Part shown: positions 63,747 through 64,000 of the stretch, one piece after another
Numbering within the stretch: position 1 is the first letter of the stretch
Layout: the number at the start of each line of letters is the position of its first letter
NCBI RefSeq assembly: GCF_006716745.1
Contig: NZ_VFPP01000001.1
Span: 3,162,001 to 3,226,000, forward strand
Direction of reading: 5' to 3'
DNA: 64,000 nucleotides
From: Saccharothrix saharensis
GTDB taxonomy: Bacteria; Actinomycetota; Actinomycetes; Mycobacteriales; Pseudonocardiaceae
Program-made: the position numbers and the translations under genes
The notes under the pieces: generated by a model
Told to the model about the DNA's origin: nothing
What the model saw: the letters and a program-made list of their open reading frames with translations, nothing else
The model's database searches: none

Positions 63747-64000
63747 CTACGACCGGGCGGACAGGCCTCGGCCGTCCAGGTAGGTCCGCACGTGCTCGGG
63801 GGTGCTCGCCTGGTTCACGTCGGGCCGCGGGTCGCCGGGGCAGTACGAGCTGCTGGCGGGCAGGATGCCGTCGACCAGGTACCGGTTGACGGCCCGGTCC
63901 ACGCACGCGTTGCCGCTGCCGTAGAGGCCGTGCTTGCCCTCGTCCCGCACGGTGACCAGGTTGTGCCTGAGCCGTTCCGCCATGGCCGGGCCGCCCTCGT
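63747..64000 (-). CDS. TAP-like alpha/beta hydrolase, C-terminal end (cut by window edge)
   Basis: The frame is open at the window end (EGGPAMAERLRHN is continuous), so only about 83 C-terminal residues are visible. They read NLVTVRDEGKHGLYGSGNACVDRAVNRYLVDGILPASSSYCPGDPRP, the TAP-like C-terminal domain of secreted actinobacterial tripeptidyl aminopeptidase-type hydrolases. It has the catalytic His in GKHGLY and two cysteines that pair in relatives. The catalytic Ser and Asp lie beyond the window. Confidence 0.8.
   Translation of the reverse strand, partial: EGGPAMAERLRHNLVTVRDEGKHGLYGSGNACVDRAVNRYLVDGILPASSSYCPGDPRPDVNQASTPEHVRTYLDGRGLSARS

Overview
This is a very high-GC actinobacterial chromosome segment, most likely from the Pseudonocardiales (Saccharothrix, Lentzea or Actinosynnema type; this placement is inferred from gene content and style, not measured). 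From memory, the backbone keeps the gene order of the Mycobacterium tuberculosis Rv2188c-Rv2242 region: pimB, an HExxH protein, an NlpC/P60 hydrolase, a DEDDh/GIY-YIG nuclease, the qcrCAB-ctaE operon, trpD, ctaF-ctaC, asnB, erpA, glycerate kinase, a DUF3043 protein, cobUTS, ilvE, pepA, lpdA, the lipoylated E2, a TIGR01777 protein, lipB, lipA, then ahpE, DUF3052 and aceE. No transposase, phage gene, CRISPR array or rRNA was seen. There is one tRNA, tRNA-Val(UAC).

Layout. 0-6 kb: the end of a TPR regulator, a 22-nt repeat array, then envelope genes (pimB, metallopeptidase, NlpC/P60, NYN) on the minus strand. 6-9 kb: a nuclease, a RAM-domain protein and a tandem-duplicated, decayed segment holding a broken HAD gene. 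9-18 kb: cytochrome bcc-aa3 respiratory genes with trpD, an odd receiver-like protein and an acyltransferase. 18-26 kb: asnB, a MerR/MFS pair, PASTA, erpA, glycerate kinase, DUF3043 and an aldo/keto reductase. 25.6-27 kb: an XRE regulator with iteron-like repeats and small ORFs. 27-32.5 kb: cobUTS, a mini-lectin, ilvE and a permease. 32.7-42 kb: pepA, a TetR/NmrA pair, lpdA, sucB, an epimerase, PAP2 and lipB. 42-53 kb: an accessory stretch around lipA with several regulators, a probable dead serine-hydrolase-fold protein and a decayed primase-polymerase gene pair. 53-57 kb: ahpE, DUF3052 and aceE. 57-64 kb: a nucleotide-cyclase-like/solute-binding/vWA-like receptor with a partner lipoprotein, a riboswitch-controlled riboflavin transporter, a phytase, a mechanosensitive-type channel and the end of a TAP-like peptidase.

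How the genes work together. E1 (aceE), E2 (sucB) and E3 (lpdA) form pyruvate dehydrogenase, and lipB and lipA build the lipoyl groups that the E2 needs. ErpA can supply Fe-S clusters to proteins such as LipA and the Rieske protein QcrA. QcrCAB with CtaC, CtaE and CtaF make up most of the respiratory supercomplex; ctaD is not in the window. cobUTS completes the nucleotide loop of cobalamin. Many genes appear leaderless, with a TANNNT box 6-7 nt before the start codon.

The most unusual items are the cyclase-like receptor operon (57.2-60.4 kb), the primase-polymerase pair that can be restored by four single-base shifts (51.9-52.7 kb), the tandem duplication at 8.1-9.0 kb, the atypical receiver protein before trpD and the repeat arrays at 0.78 and 26.4 kb.
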